This document shows, in pieces, positions 9,146-18,538 of a stretch of DNA of 55,611 bases. Source of the stretch: Leisingera sp. ANG-M1. GTDB taxonomy: Bacteria; Pseudomonadota; Alphaproteobacteria; Rhodobacterales; Rhodobacteraceae. How positions within the stretch are numbered: the first letter of the stretch is position 1; every line of letters starts with the position of its first letter. The stretch spans positions 195,547-251,157 of the forward strand of contig NZ_JWLC01000025.1 of the NCBI RefSeq assembly GCF_000813745.1. Direction: 5' to 3'. Under the pieces are notes generated by a model. The model ran no database searches, was not told where the DNA came from, and was given only the letters and a program-made list of their open reading frames with translations. The position numbers and the translations under genes are program-made.

Positions 9146-9270
9146 ACGGCCGGCTTAGCAGGCCGTAGCGGTCTGCGCCCTGACTGAGAGGCGCATTGCG
9201 CCCGTTTGTACAGCGGGCAGTTGTTGTCCGGGGCAGCCGGGGTGGCGCCGTCGCAAGAGAACCGCAACAA

Positions 9271-9300
9271 AAAAGGCGCCCGGTTGGGGCGCCTTTTCTG
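9271..9300. terminator. Bidirectional rho-independent terminator
   Basis: AAAAGGCGCC (9271-9280) pairs with GGCGCCTTTT (9288-9297) across a 7-base loop, with A- and T-runs on the two sides. It serves the end of glnA on the minus strand and may also end the Cys-His gene on the plus strand. Confidence 0.85.
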
Positions 9301-9315
9301 TTTTACTGCTTCAGC

Positions 9316-10722
9316 TTAGCAGCTGTAGTACATGCCGAATTCCACCGGGTGCGGGGTGTGCTCGTACTTGTGGACCTCTTCCATCTTCAGCTCGATATAG
9401 CCATCGATCTGGTCTTTGGTGAACACGTCGCCCTGCAGCAGGAAGTCGTGGTCGGCGGCCAGGGCGTCGATGGCTTCGCGCAGCGAGCCGCAGACGGTCG
9501 GGATGCCTTCCAGCTCTTCGGCCGGCAGATCGTACAGGTTCTTGTCCATGGCTTCGCCCGGATCGATCTTGTTCTTGATGCCGTCCAGGCCGGCCATCAG
9601 CAGCGCGGCAAAGCACAGGTAGGGGTTTGCCGCCGGATCGGGGAAGCGGGCCTCGACGCGCTTGGCTTTCGGGCTTTCGGTCCACGGAATACGCACGCAG
9701 CCGGAGCGGTTGCGGGCGGAGTAGGCGCGCAGAACCGGAGCTTCGAAGCCGGGGATCAGGCGCTTGTAGGAGTTGGTGGACGGGTTGGTGAAGGCGTTCA
9801 GGGTCTTGGCATGCTTCAGGATGCCGCCGATGAAGTAGATCGCCTCGTCCGACAGGTCAGCATATTTGTCGCCTGCAAACAGCGGCTTGCCGTCTTTCCA
9901 GATCGACATGTTGACGTGCATGCCCGAGCCGTTGTCGCCATAGATCGGCTTCGGCATGAAGGTGGCCGATTTGCCGTAGGCGTGCGCCACATTGTGGATC
10001 ACGTATTTGTACTTCTGCAGCTCGTCCGCCTGTTTGGTCAGCGAGTCGAAGATCAGGCCCAGCTCGTGCTGGCACGACGCCACCTCGTGGTGATGCTTGT
10101 CCACTTTCATGCCCAGACGCTTCATGGTCGACAGCATCTCGGAACGCAGGTCCTGGGCTTCGTCGGTCGGGTTAACCGGGAAGTAGCCGCCCTTCAGGCC
10201 CGGGCGGTGGCCCATGTTGCCCATTTCGAACTCGGCGTCGGTGTTCCAGGAGCCGTCGGTTGCGTCGACTTCATAAGACACCTTGTTGATGGTGTTGGAG
10301 TAACGCACGTCGTCGAACAGGAAGAATTCCGCTTCCGGGCCCATATAGGCCACGTCGCCGATGCCGGAGGACTTCAGGTAGGCTTCGGCCTTCTGGGCGG
10401 TGCCGCGCGGATCGCGCTCATAGGCTTCGCCGGTGTCGGGCTCAACGATGGAGCAGTGCAGGCACAGGGTCTTTTCCGCGTAGAACGGGTCGATATAAGC
10501 CGAGGTGGTGTCCGCCATCAGTTTCATGTCGGAGTTTTCGATCGACTTCCAGCCGGCGATCGAGGAGCCGTCGAACATGAAGCCTTCTTCCAGGAAGTCT
10601 TCGTCCACCAGGTCCACGTCCACGGTCACGTGCTGCAGCTTGCCGCGCACGTCAGTGAAACGGATGTCGACATAAGCGACGTCTTCCTCACGGAGAGTCT
10701 TGAGAACTGCGTCTACGCTCAT
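9316..10722 (-). CDS. glnA: Glutamine synthetase, type I
   Basis: A 468-residue dodecameric GSI that makes glutamine from glutamate, ammonia and ATP in the cytoplasm. Visible signatures are [12 protein letters not shown], the glutamate-binding [15 protein letters not shown], the ATP-binding [11 protein letters not shown] and [10 protein letters not shown], and the adenylylation tyrosine in NLYDLPAEE, so control by GlnE adenylylation is expected from family knowledge. It lies 45 bp downstream of glnB in one operon, the classic alphaproteobacterial arrangement, and ends at a strong hairpin terminator. Confidence 0.98.
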   Translation of the reverse strand: MSVDAVLKTLREEDVAYVDIRFTDVRGKLQHVTVDVDLVDEDFLEEGFMFDGSSIAGWKSIENSDMKLMADTTSAYIDPFYAEKTLCLHCSIVEPDTGEAYERDPRGTAQKAEAYLKSSGIGDVAYMGPEAEFFLFDDVRYSNTINKVSYEVDATDGSWNTDAEFEMGNMGHRPGLKGGYFPVNPTDEAQDLRSEMLSTMKRLGMKVDKHHHEVASCQHELGLIFDSLTKQADELQKYKYVIHNVAHAYGKSATFMPKPIYGDNGSGMHVNMSIWKDGKPLFAGDKYADLSDEAIYFIGGILKHAKTLNAFTNPSTNSYKRLIPGFEAPVLRAYSARNRSGCVRIPWTESPKAKRVEARFPDPAANPYLCFAALLMAGLDGIKNKIDPGEAMDKNLYDLPAEELEGIPTVCGSLREAIDALAADHDFLLQGDVFTKDQIDGYIELKMEEVHKYEHTPHPVEFGMYYSC

Positions 10723-10767
10723 TCCCTTGGTCCTTCTGATATAGGTATCTGGAGATTTCGAGTGTTC

Positions 10768-11251
<484 letters not shown>

Positions 11252-11275
11252 AATTGAATCGGGGAAGGGCAAAAC

Positions 11276-12910
11276 ATGACCGAACTGCTGACCGCAGCCC
11301 AGATGCGGGCAATTGAGCAGGCCGCCATCGAGTCCGGCGAGGTGACCGGGCTGGAACTGATGGAACGGGCCGGGCAGGGGGTGGTTGAGGCCATCTTCGA
11401 GGAGTGGCCGGAGCTGGCTGAGCCTGTTGAAGCCGGGCGAGGGGCCGGCCCCTCGCGCTCCCCGGAGTATTTGGGGAAAGATGAAGAGGCGCGCCGGGCG
11501 GTGGTTCTGTGCGGGCCGGGCAACAATGGCGGCGACGGTTTTGTGGTGGCGCGGCTCTTGAAGGAGCGCGGCTGGGAGGTGGAGGTGTTTCTTTATGGAG
11601 ACCCGGAAAACCTGCCGCCGGATGCGAAGATGAATTATGAGCGGTGGCTGGAATTTGCACCGGCGAGGCCCATTGCAGAGTTTCAGAGACCGCTGGGCTT
11701 TAGCGCCGATATCTATGTTGACGCGATTTTCGGTACCGGTTTGAAACGGCCGCTAGGCGATCTGCACAATGAGCTTTGGCAGGTCTTTGACGCAGACACT
11801 GGCCTTCCACGAATTGTCGCCATAGATGTGCCGTCCGGCACATGCTCAGAAAGCGGCTATGTTTTGTCTGACTGTCAGAAGACGCCTCTGTCGCCCGGAA
11901 CGCCCAGCCACGTGTTTGAAGCCGAACTGACGGTTACTTTCCACTCGCCGAAAATTGGACACTTCCTTGGCGGCGGAACCCGAAACTGCGGAAAGCTGGT
12001 TGTAATGGAAATAGGGATACCGAAGGGGTCTAATTGGGCGAGTGATCGGGTCCAGTTGTGTGAGCCTGCAGTTCCCAGCCTGTGCAAGTCCTTTTGGAAC
12101 CACAAATACAACGAGGGTCACGCGCTTATCTTATCTGGCGGCCATGGCAAGACCGGCGCCGCCCGGCTGGCCGCCCGAGGAGCGTTGCGGATCGGGGCAG
12201 GGCTGGTCACCGTCGGCTCGCCGCGCTCGGCGATGTTTGAAAATGCCGCCAACCTGACCGCCATCATGCTGCAGCAGATCGACGGGGCGCATGGGGTCAG
12301 CGAATTGCTGGAGGACAAGCGGTTCAACGCGGTCTGCCTTGGCCCCGGCCTCGGGCGCGGCGCCGACACGCAGGCGGTGGTGATGGCAGTGCTGAAGGAA
12401 AACCGCGCCACTGTTCTGGACGCGGACGCGCTCACAAGGTTCGAGCGGAAACCGGAAGCGCTGTTCGAGCAACTGCACGAAATGTGCGTGCTCACACCGC
12501 ACGGCGGCGAGTTCGCCAAGCTGTTCCCGGACCTGGCGGAAAAGCTGAACGCGCCTGCCACCACAGGCCCCGCCTATTCCAAGGTGGACGCCACACGCGA
12601 AGCCGCCAAACGCGCAGGCTGCGTGGTTCTGTTCAAGGGGCCGGACACAGTGATTGCCGCGTCGGATGGACGCTGCTCGGTCAACTCCGCCCATTACGAG
12701 CGTTCCGCTCCCTGGCTGGCAACCGCCGGGGCCGGCGACGTGCTGGCGGGTTTCATCACCGGGCTGATGGCGCGGGGGTTTTCCCCGATGCAGGCGGCAG
12801 AAACCGCTGCATACATTCATGTCGAATGCGCGCTCGAGTTCGGCCCTGGCCTGATCGCCGAGGACCTGCCGGAGCAGATCCCCGCAGTGTTCAGAAAACT
12901 GGGACTGTAG
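11276..12910 (+). CDS. nnr: Bifunctional NAD(P)H-hydrate epimerase / ADP-dependent dehydratase
   Basis: A 544-residue repair enzyme for hydrated NAD(P)H. The N-terminal YjeF_N epimerase domain (about 1-245) has the GPGNNGGDGFVVARLL motif and AIDVPSG. The C-terminal ribokinase-like dehydratase (about 275-544) has GGHGKTGAARLAARGA, GPGLGRG, VLDADALT, LTPHGGEFAKLF and the ATAGAGDVLAGFITGL signature. Oddly, residues about 54-70 (RGAGPSRSPEYLGKDEE), just before the epimerase motif, are encoded by a palindrome plus a repeat that also occurs between genes at 51.4 kb. The stretch 11640-12120 also looks lower in GC than the rest. The reading frame is intact throughout. Confidence 0.95.
   Translation: MTELLTAAQMRAIEQAAIESGEVTGLELMERAGQGVVEAIFEEWPELAEPVEAGRGAGPSRSPEYLGKDEEARRAVVLCGPGNNGGDGFVVARLLKERGWEVEVFLYGDPENLPPDAKMNYERWLEFAPARPIAEFQRPLGFSADIYVDAIFGTGLKRPLGDLHNELWQVFDADTGLPRIVAIDVPSGTCSESGYVLSDCQKTPLSPGTPSHVFEAELTVTFHSPKIGHFLGGGTRNCGKLVVMEIGIPKGSNWASDRVQLCEPAVPSLCKSFWNHKYNEGHALILSGGHGKTGAARLAARGALRIGAGLVTVGSPRSAMFENAANLTAIMLQQIDGAHGVSELLEDKRFNAVCLGPGLGRGADTQAVVMAVLKENRATVLDADALTRFERKPEALFEQLHEMCVLTPHGGEFAKLFPDLAEKLNAPATTGPAYSKVDATREAAKRAGCVVLFKGPDTVIAASDGRCSVNSAHYERSAPWLATAGAGDVLAGFITGLMARGFSPMQAAETAAYIHVECALEFGPGLIAEDLPEQIPAVFRKLGL
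11437..11485 (+). repeat. REP-like element read in frame inside nnr
   Basis: A perfect 20-bp palindrome (11437-11456, GCGAGGGGCC and its complement) is followed after 8 bases by a 21-base motif at 11465-11485 beginning GAGTATTTGGGGAAAG. The same motif with one mismatch, again preceded by a hairpin, is found downstream of cysE at 51373-51413. The shared architecture marks it as a dispersed element rather than ancestral coding sequence. Confidence 0.7.
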
Positions 12911-12917
12911 CGCTGTA

Positions 12918-13445
12918 TCAGGCTGCCGGGCGCAGGTCTTCGGAGGCTTGCGCCGCCGCCGCCAATTCCAATCCGCCTGCATAGATCACATGCGGGCGGG
13001 AGAACTCGAGAATGGTCAGATCCATCATCTGCAGCCCCATGTCGCGGATAAACTCGCCGTCCACGAGTTCATAGGCCGGCACCACTGCCTGCGGCTGGCC
13101 GAACATTGCCTTTGCGCGCCAGTCGCGCACGAGAATCCGCTGATCCCAGGGCACGGTCAGATTGCCATCGGCCCGGGTGTCGCCAAGGGAACCTTCTGAA
13201 ATACAAACGGCTTGCAGCATCGCGCGGCGGGTTCGAACCCTTTCCACCTGCGCCATTCCCTGAGTACGGGTGATCAGGCTGTCGCCTGCCTTGATTTCTT
13301 CTGCCGCGCGCTCGCCCTCGCGGGTGAGCACGATTGTGCCGCGCAACAGGCTGATGTTCTGACTGCCCTGAAACAGCCGCCGTGGTTGAGCCTGGCCACG
13401 CGCAGCCAGCTGCGCGCGCAAGGCCGCATTGCTAAACGGTTTCAT
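12918..13445 (-). CDS. Hint-domain-containing protein
   Basis: A 175-residue protein with the pattern of the Hint (hedgehog/intein) family common in Rhodobacterales: LLRGTIVLTREGERAAEEI and AGDSLITRTQG at the start of the domain, then VPWDQRILVRDWRA and a C-terminal FSRPHVIYAGGLELA. The usual self-splicing Cys at the domain start is not seen where the block reads ISLLRGTIVL, so autoprocessing may be absent. The start at 13445 is chosen over the longer frame to 13589. It is convergent with nnr, 7 bases apart. Role unknown. Confidence 0.72.
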   Translation of the reverse strand: MKPFSNAALRAQLAARGQAQPRRLFQGSQNISLLRGTIVLTREGERAAEEIKAGDSLITRTQGMAQVERVRTRRAMLQAVCISEGSLGDTRADGNLTVPWDQRILVRDWRAKAMFGQPQAVVPAYELVDGEFIRDMGLQMMDLTILEFSRPHVIYAGGLELAAAAQASEDLRPAA

Positions 13446-13664
13446 GATGTTGCTCGCTCTGTTTGCCTCAGATTTTTTTCCAAATGTACGCCACAACTGG
13501 ATTCCAGGCCCAGCGCTTCCGGCAGAAATCCGCTTATTGTTGCAATTATGCGGACGGATTGTTGCGCGGTTGCACCGCTGGCAGAACATGCGATTTCCTC
13601 TCGCATCCCTGGAAAAGCTTTGCTATTGAGCGCTGCACGCAAGGCTTAGCGCCCTGCGGAACGT

Positions 13665-13749
13665 GCGGGTGTGGCGGAATTGGTAGACGCACCAGATTTA
13701 GGTTCTGGCGCCGCAAGGCGTGGGGGTTCAAGTCCCTTCACCCGCACCA
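13665..13749 (+). tRNA. tRNA-Leu (anticodon UAG)
   Basis: The 85-base sequence folds as a class II tRNA. The acceptor stem GCGGGTG pairs with CACCCGC. The anticodon loop TTTAGGT between CCAGA and TCTGG gives anticodon UAG, reading CUA. There is a long variable arm (GGCGCCGCAAGGCGT region), and the T-loop is TTCAAGT. CCA is encoded. It sits alone between unrelated genes. Confidence 0.97.
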
Positions 13750-13910
13750 CTTTGATTTCAAACAGGAAATCCGGGAATTCAACAGGCGGTGAAAGCCGCG
13801 GGATTTCGGATTTCCCGGAATCATGTTCTGTTCACGTTTTGGTCTGTTGCGCCTGGGCTGCTTCGAACAGCTGCCGTTGGTCCGCTTGGCTGCGGGACTT
13901 TTTGACCGTT

Positions 13911-14135
13911 TCAAGAGTCTTGCGGCCAGAGACCATAAAAGAGAGCGAGCAATCTTGCCCGCATCTCGGCGCTCCACCAGTCGTGAGCATAAACCGGCCG
14001 GCAGTTCCCGTGCATGTTGTCCGGGGAGACGCGATCCTCTGAGCAGACTACCGCGATGATCCCCTGCGCCTTCGGCAATTCGGTGCCGGCGCGGGCTATC
14101 TCAACGAACCGTTCTTTTCGAAAAGGCCGATGCAT
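13911..14135 (-). CDS. Small hypothetical protein beside tRNA-Leu
   Basis: I do not recognise this 74-residue ORF (starts MHRPFRKERFVEIARAG, contains YAHDWWSAEMRARLLALFYG). AGGAGCAGGATC directly before the ATG is a strong ribosome-binding site, which is the main evidence that it is real. A second tiny frame (13832-13936, minus strand, 34 residues, MVSGRKTLETVKKSRSQADQ onwards) overlaps its 3' end in another frame and looks coding-like. The two could be separate genes, or one gene broken or recoded at the CTCTTTTATGG run. Confidence 0.4.
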   Translation of the reverse strand: MHRPFRKERFVEIARAGTELPKAQGIIAVVCSEDRVSPDNMHGNCRPVYAHDWWSAEMRARLLALFYGLWPQDS

Positions 14136-14494
14136 GATCCTGCTCCTGTCCTGGGCGTTGTTTACTGCAGAGGCTCCGGCAGATTTCCAAGGATTTTAAC
14201 CGGCAGTTTCAGTTGCGGAGGATTGGTGCCAGCACAGGGTTGCGCAGGTGGAATGGCTGGATTGCGTCTAGTGCCGTGTTGAACGTGAACGACTTCACTT
14301 ATGGTATTGAAATAAGGCGAGTGTTCGCCTGTGAGGTTGATGCGGTGAGCGAAAATTCGCCGATCATAATTGGCTGGTTTGAAGCATTTTTTTCAACCCT
14401 GAAGACCTCGAAATCTGCGTGATAGCAATCGCTCCGGGCAGCGGTCTCAGGGATGGAGCGGCTCGCTGCCTATGGAACAGGAGACTCAGGAATA
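14136..14494 (+). promoter_or_regulatory. Upstream region of the porin gene
   Basis: About 360 bp without a gene, lower in GC than the surroundings. It contains a perfect 6-bp inverted repeat AGGCGA/TCGCCT (14315-14320 and 14325-14330, loop GTGT) and a T-run at about 14390. These suggest regulation of the porin, but I cannot assign -35/-10 boxes with confidence. Confidence 0.4.
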
Positions 14495-15613
14495 ATGAGC
14501 ACCAAATTTGCAGCCCGTGCCGGTGCGGCGTCGCTGGCAGCCGCCCTGGCGGCGCCGGCTCTGGCCGGTCCCGTCTACACCAATGACAACGGCGGCAGCT
14601 TCCGCTGGTACGGCCAATTCAACCCCTCCTTTCAGTCCTTCGACGACGGTCAGGAAGACTTCAACAGGCTGGTGGACAATACTGCCTCCAACTCGCGCAT
14701 CGGGTTTTGGCTGGAGCAGAGCTATGGTGAGAACACGCTGCGCTTCAACTTCGAGACCGCCTTTGGCCTGCGCAGCTCGGACGGGGTAAATCAGCTGACC
14801 ACCGGCGATAATCTGAGCTGGGACCGGACCAACATTCGCCACGTGGACTTTCAGTTCGACACCGCCCGCTATGGCCGCTTTTCGGCAGGTCAGGGGTCGA
14901 TGGCGACCGATGGCATTACCGGCGCCGACTTTTCGGGCACCGGCCTGGGGGCATCCAACTCGGTTGCTGATTCCGCTGGCGGCTATGCCTTCCGGACCGG
15001 CGCCGGGGCTCTCAGCGGCGTCGAAATCGGCGATGCCTTCACAGATCTCGACGGCGGCCGCCTGGGCCGGATCCGCTATGACTCGCCCGAGCTGGCAGGT
15101 TTCACGGTTTCCACCTCCTACGGCACGGACATCCTGAACGACGACAACGACCGCGAAAGCTATGATGTTGCCGTGCGCTACGCCAACGATGAAGCCGGTG
15201 CCTTTGCCGTGGATGCTGGGCTTGGAGCCTCCTGGACCGAGCGTACCGGCGAGGAAGACCGCCGTGACCTGTCCGGCTCCTTCGGGCTGCTGCACAAGGC
15301 AACCGGTCTGTCGTTCAACGTGGCGGCCGGGGAACGCGACATCGCAGGCAGCTACGCCTATGCCAAGCTTGGCTATAAGGCGGATCTGATCGCTGCGGGC
15401 TCCACGGCGTTCTCGGTCGATTACTATGATGGCTCCGACATGGTCACCTCCGGCGACAGTGCCGAGTCCTGGGGAGTTGCGGCAGTCCAGAAAATCGACG
15501 CGCTGAACGTCGAAACCTATCTGGCCTACCGCGAATATTCCTACTCGGACACCAGCGCCACCACCTACCAGGATGCCAACGTGATCCTGGCCGGCGCCCG
15601 CTGGAAGTTCTGA
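14495..15613 (+). CDS. Outer-membrane porin
   Basis: A 372-residue protein with a signal peptide (about 1-24, ending PALAGP) and repeated amphipathic beta strands rich in Tyr, Gly, Asp and Phe. It ends in ARWKF, a C-terminal aromatic residue recognised by the BAM machinery. This matches alphaproteobacterial general porins of the 16-stranded type. The ATG follows CAGGAGACTCAGGAATA. It is apparently monocistronic and is followed by a run of three hairpins with no T-run. Confidence 0.88.
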   Translation: MSTKFAARAGAASLAAALAAPALAGPVYTNDNGGSFRWYGQFNPSFQSFDDGQEDFNRLVDNTASNSRIGFWLEQSYGENTLRFNFETAFGLRSSDGVNQLTTGDNLSWDRTNIRHVDFQFDTARYGRFSAGQGSMATDGITGADFSGTGLGASNSVADSAGGYAFRTGAGALSGVEIGDAFTDLDGGRLGRIRYDSPELAGFTVSTSYGTDILNDDNDRESYDVAVRYANDEAGAFAVDAGLGASWTERTGEEDRRDLSGSFGLLHKATGLSFNVAAGERDIAGSYAYAKLGYKADLIAAGSTAFSVDYYDGSDMVTSGDSAESWGVAAVQKIDALNVETYLAYREYSYSDTSATTYQDANVILAGARWKF

Positions 15614-15698
15614 ACCTGGCCTGGGGCCTAAGAAAACGGTGCGCGCCCAAGCTGTGCGCGCACCCGCTCTGATACGGCGGGCCGCAGTTGCGCGCTGG

Positions 15699-16191
15699 TC
15701 AGAAATCCTCCCGGCCTGCTGCCCGCGAAAAGGGGAAGACGGCCTCCTGGTTCCCCTCGTGCCAGGAGGTTGCTTCCGCTGCATCGCTTCGGGCCGGCCG
15801 GGAGGCGGTTTCCGCCTCCGTCGCTGCCTGTTCGACAGGCTCAGTGACAGTTCTTCCGGCTCAGGAAACTGAACCACGCCCGGCTGGCTTTGCGGTGTCA
15901 TTGCCCGGCACCTGGCTGGCGGCCGCGGGCTGCGCTGCCACGGCGGGCGGCATCGTGCTGAGTGATCTGATTCAGTTGCGGGGAGCCGGAGGTGACTTCG
16001 CCCAGAGTAACGGTCTGGCCTACGGCCACTGTGGCGATGCCGCAGACATGGCCGGTGTTGGTTGCTGCGCCGGAAATGACTCTCCAACTCCTCACTAGTA
16101 AAGCCGCAAAGCTGAACCCTATCAGATATTTTCGTGGAGCGTTGGAGTCACCACGGGCTAGGGACCGGCTGGCATCACCGGTTTCGTGCAT
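15699..16191 (-). pseudogene. Possible frameshifted secreted-protein gene
   Basis: On the minus strand, residues starting KYLIGFSFAALL and running to GHVCGIATVAVGQTVTLGEV look like a short membrane or lipoprotein-type leader and mature region in one frame. Coding-like sequence then continues in another frame (PPAVAAQPAAASQVPGND, a stop, then TVTEPVEQAATEAETASRPA to a TGA at 15699). At least two lesions would be needed. The family is not recognised and the call is tentative. Confidence 0.3.
15743..15840. repeat. Three consecutive perfect hairpins downstream of the porin
   Basis: Stem 1 is CCTCCTGG/CCAGGAGG (15743-15750, 15762-15769). Stem 2 is GGAGGCGG/CCGCCTCC (15801-15808, 15812-15819). Stem 3 is GCCTGT/ACAGGC (15826-15831, 15835-15840). 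No T-run follows. They may end or protect the porin mRNA, or be decay of a repeat element. They lie inside the possible pseudogene on the other strand. Confidence 0.55.
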
Positions 16192-16456
16192 TGGCTGGAT
16201 CAGGTTGCTGCAGGCCTACTGAACTTTGGCTTCATCACTCTGCCACATGCCAGAGGCAGTGTCCGGGGCGGCCTGTTTCAGGCCAAGCGGCGATAGGGGG
16301 CGGAGCCTGGCCGTTTGGCTGCGTCTGCCGGAGAGAGGCGATAAAAGCCCTCAGAAAAGCAATGCCTCTTGCGCCGCGGCCCGCGGGGACATAGAAGACC
16401 GCAAATTGTCTGGGGGCACCTCTGCGCAGGAGCCCCGAATCTCTATGGGGAATAGG
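16192..16456 (+). other. Upstream region of tig
   Basis: No gene is seen. A GGCCTG/CAGGCC hairpin (16270-16275, 16279-16284) has no T-run. The start of tig is preceded by GGGGAATAGG. An in-frame ATG at 16445 offers a slightly longer alternative. Confidence 0.45.
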
Positions 16457-17788
16457 ATGCAGGTCACCGAGACGCTGAACGAAGGTCTGAAACGCGGCTA
16501 CGCCATCACCGTCACTGCTGCTGAGCTGGACGAGAAGGTCAACGAAAAGCTCGTCGAAGCGCAGCCGGAAATCGAAATGAAAGGTTTCCGCAAGGGCAAA
16601 GTGCCGATGGCACTGCTGAAAAAGCAGTTCGGCCAGCGCCTGATGGGCGAAGCCATGCAGGAAGCCGTCGACGGCGCCATGAACAAGCACTTCGAGGACA
16701 GCGGCGACCGTCCGGCGATGCAGCCCGACGTCAAGATGACCAACGAAGACTGGAAAGAAGGCGACGACGTCAACGTCGAGATGTCCTATGAGGCACTGCC
16801 GGAAATCCCCGAAGTCGACTTCTCCGGCGTTGAGCTGGAAAAGCTGGTTGTGAAGGCCGAAGACGAAGCCGTCACCGAAGCGCTGAACAACCTGGCGGAA
16901 ACCGCCAAGGAATTCGAAGCCCGCGAAGAGGGCGCAGCTGCTGAAGACGGCGATCAGGTCGTGATCGACTTCCTGGGCAAGGTTGACGGCGAAGCCTTTG
17001 ACGGCGGCGCAGGCGACGACTACCCGCTGACCCTGGGCTCCAACTCCTTCATCCCCGGTTTCGAAGAACAGCTGGTCGGCACCAAGGCCGGTGAAGAAAA
17101 AGACGTGAACGTCACCTTCCCGGAAGAGTACGGTGCAGAGCATCTGGCCGGCAAAGAGGCTGTCTTCACCTGCAAGGTGAAGGAAGTGAAAGCTCCGAAA
17201 GCGGCTGAGATCGACGACGAGCTGGCGAAGAAATTCGGCGCCGAGGACCTGGACGGCCTGAAAGGCCAGATCACCGAGCGTCTGGAAGCGGAATACGCCG
17301 GTGCTGCCCGCGCCGTGATGAAGCGCTCGCTGCTGGACAAGCTGGACACCCTGGTCTCCTTCGACCTGCCGCCGTCGCTGGTGGAAGCCGAAGCAAAGCA
17401 GATCGCGCACCAGCTGTGGCACGAGGAAAACCCGGAAGTGCAGGGCCACGACCACGGTGAGATCGAAGCCACCGACGAGCACAACACCCTGGCCGAGCGC
17501 CGCGTGCGCCTGGGCCTGCTGCTGGCCGAACTGGGCCAGAAGGCCGAAGTCGAAGTCACCGACGCTGAGATGACCCAGGCGATCATGGCGCAAGCACGCC
17601 AGTACCCGGGCCAGGAGCGCCAGTTCTTCGAGTTCATCCAGCAGAACGCTCAGATGCAGCAGCAGCTGCGCGCGCCGATCTTTGAAGACAAGGTTGTCGA
17701 CCACATCGTCGAGCAGGCGAAAGTGGAAGAGAAAGAAGTCTCCAAGGACGACCTGCAGAAGGCTGTTGAGGCGCTGGACGAGGATTAA
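16457..17788 (+). CDS. tig: Trigger factor (ribosome-associated chaperone)
   Basis: A 443-residue trigger factor. The N-terminal ribosome-binding domain has the [17 protein letters not shown] signature that docks on ribosomal protein L23. The middle FKBP-type prolyl isomerase domain (about 150-240) has [20 protein letters not shown] and [11 protein letters not shown]. The helical C-terminal arms complete the chaperone cradle. A His-containing acidic insert ([14 protein letters not shown]) lies in the arm. It is cotranscribed with nothing downstream, since a strong terminator follows 29 bases after the stop. Confidence 0.97.
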   Translation: MQVTETLNEGLKRGYAITVTAAELDEKVNEKLVEAQPEIEMKGFRKGKVPMALLKKQFGQRLMGEAMQEAVDGAMNKHFEDSGDRPAMQPDVKMTNEDWKEGDDVNVEMSYEALPEIPEVDFSGVELEKLVVKAEDEAVTEALNNLAETAKEFEAREEGAAAEDGDQVVIDFLGKVDGEAFDGGAGDDYPLTLGSNSFIPGFEEQLVGTKAGEEKDVNVTFPEEYGAEHLAGKEAVFTCKVKEVKAPKAAEIDDELAKKFGAEDLDGLKGQITERLEAEYAGAARAVMKRSLLDKLDTLVSFDLPPSLVEAEAKQIAHQLWHEENPEVQGHDHGEIEATDEHNTLAERRVRLGLLLAELGQKAEVEVTDAEMTQAIMAQARQYPGQERQFFEFIQQNAQMQQQLRAPIFEDKVVDHIVEQAKVEEKEVSKDDLQKAVEALDED

Positions 17789-17816
17789 TCCTCAACCGCT
17801 CTCGGAATTACGGAAA

Positions 17817-17840
17817 GGCCGCCTTATGGGCGGCCTTTTT
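17817..17840 (+). terminator. Rho-independent terminator of tig
   Basis: GGCCGCC (17817-17823) pairs with GGCGGCC (17829-17835) and is followed by five T residues. The preceding A-run may also allow it to work for the convergent HTTM gene. Confidence 0.88.
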
Positions 17841-17854
17841 CGTGATGCTGCCTG

Positions 17855-18538
17855 TTACAGGATCAGCCGCTCTTGCAGCCACAAAAGGGACGGGTAGGCG
17901 GCAAGCCAAATCCAGAAAAACCGGTTCAGCCCGAACAGGCAGGCGTTGGCCAGGTGAAACAGTGCGGCGGTGAGCAAGGCCAGGATCAGTGTCTCACGGC
18001 TGAACAGCGCCAAAGGAAAGACCAGTTCGAACAGCATTACAGCCCAGCCCATCATCCACAGGAGGCGCGGGCGGTCAGCATAGGCTCTCAGGCTTTCGCT
18101 GACCGGGTAAGTCGAGAAGCGGAACACATCCTGCAGGGCGCGGCCGGAACGCCATTCGGGGTTCACGATCTTGACTTGGCCGGAGATGAAGTAACAGATC
18201 ACCAGCTGGCCCGCGAGATAGGCAAAGGCGTATTCCCTCCAATGCTCCGAGGGCAGCCAGCGGGCGGCGGTGAGACAGCAGAGGATCAGCAGGCTCATCT
18301 TGTCGCTGCCGCCGTTGTAGGGGCCTTGGAAGCGCTGCAGATGCAGAAGCCCCAAGGCCAGCAGCCCCAGAAGAACCCATGGCGTGGCGATGCCTGCCAG
18401 CAGGAGGCCGCTGAGCACCAGGCGCGGGCCGTGAATGATCTGCTCATTCTGGAAGCTGGCCAAATGCTCAAGACTTTGCAGCACAAAGGCAAATCCCATC
18501 AGAATTTCGGTTGCCCGCAGTGCAAGCTCTAAGCTCAT
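17855..18538 (-). CDS. HTTM-domain integral membrane protein
   Basis: A 227-residue polytopic protein with about six hydrophobic segments and the HTTM-type stretch ICYFISGQVKIVNPEWRSG followed by ALQDVFRF. HTTM proteins are related to the membrane part of vitamin-K-dependent gamma-carboxylase, but bacterial members have no settled reaction. The ATG at 18538 overlaps the stop of the upstream gene (ATGA, 4 bases), so the pair is translationally coupled. The longer frame to 18853 is only the shadow of that gene. Confidence 0.75.
   Translation of the reverse strand: MSLELALRATEILMGFAFVLQSLEHLASFQNEQIIHGPRLVLSGLLLAGIATPWVLLGLLALGLLHLQRFQGPYNGGSDKMSLLILCCLTAARWLPSEHWREYAFAYLAGQLVICYFISGQVKIVNPEWRSGRALQDVFRFSTYPVSESLRAYADRPRLLWMMGWAVMLFELVFPLALFSRETLILALLTAALFHLANACLFGLNRFFWIWLAAYPSLLWLQERLIL

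Noticed and set aside
13665-14494. Integrated element at tRNA-Leu
   Set aside because: No duplicated tRNA 3' end, integrase or mobility gene is found in the following sequence.
14486-16087. 533-residue open frame on the minus strand
   Set aside because: Most of it is antisense to the porin; only the part beyond 15699 has coding-like sequence, and in other frames.
16235-17704. 489-residue open frame on the minus strand
   Set aside because: Antisense to trigger factor; no ribosome-binding site or domain.
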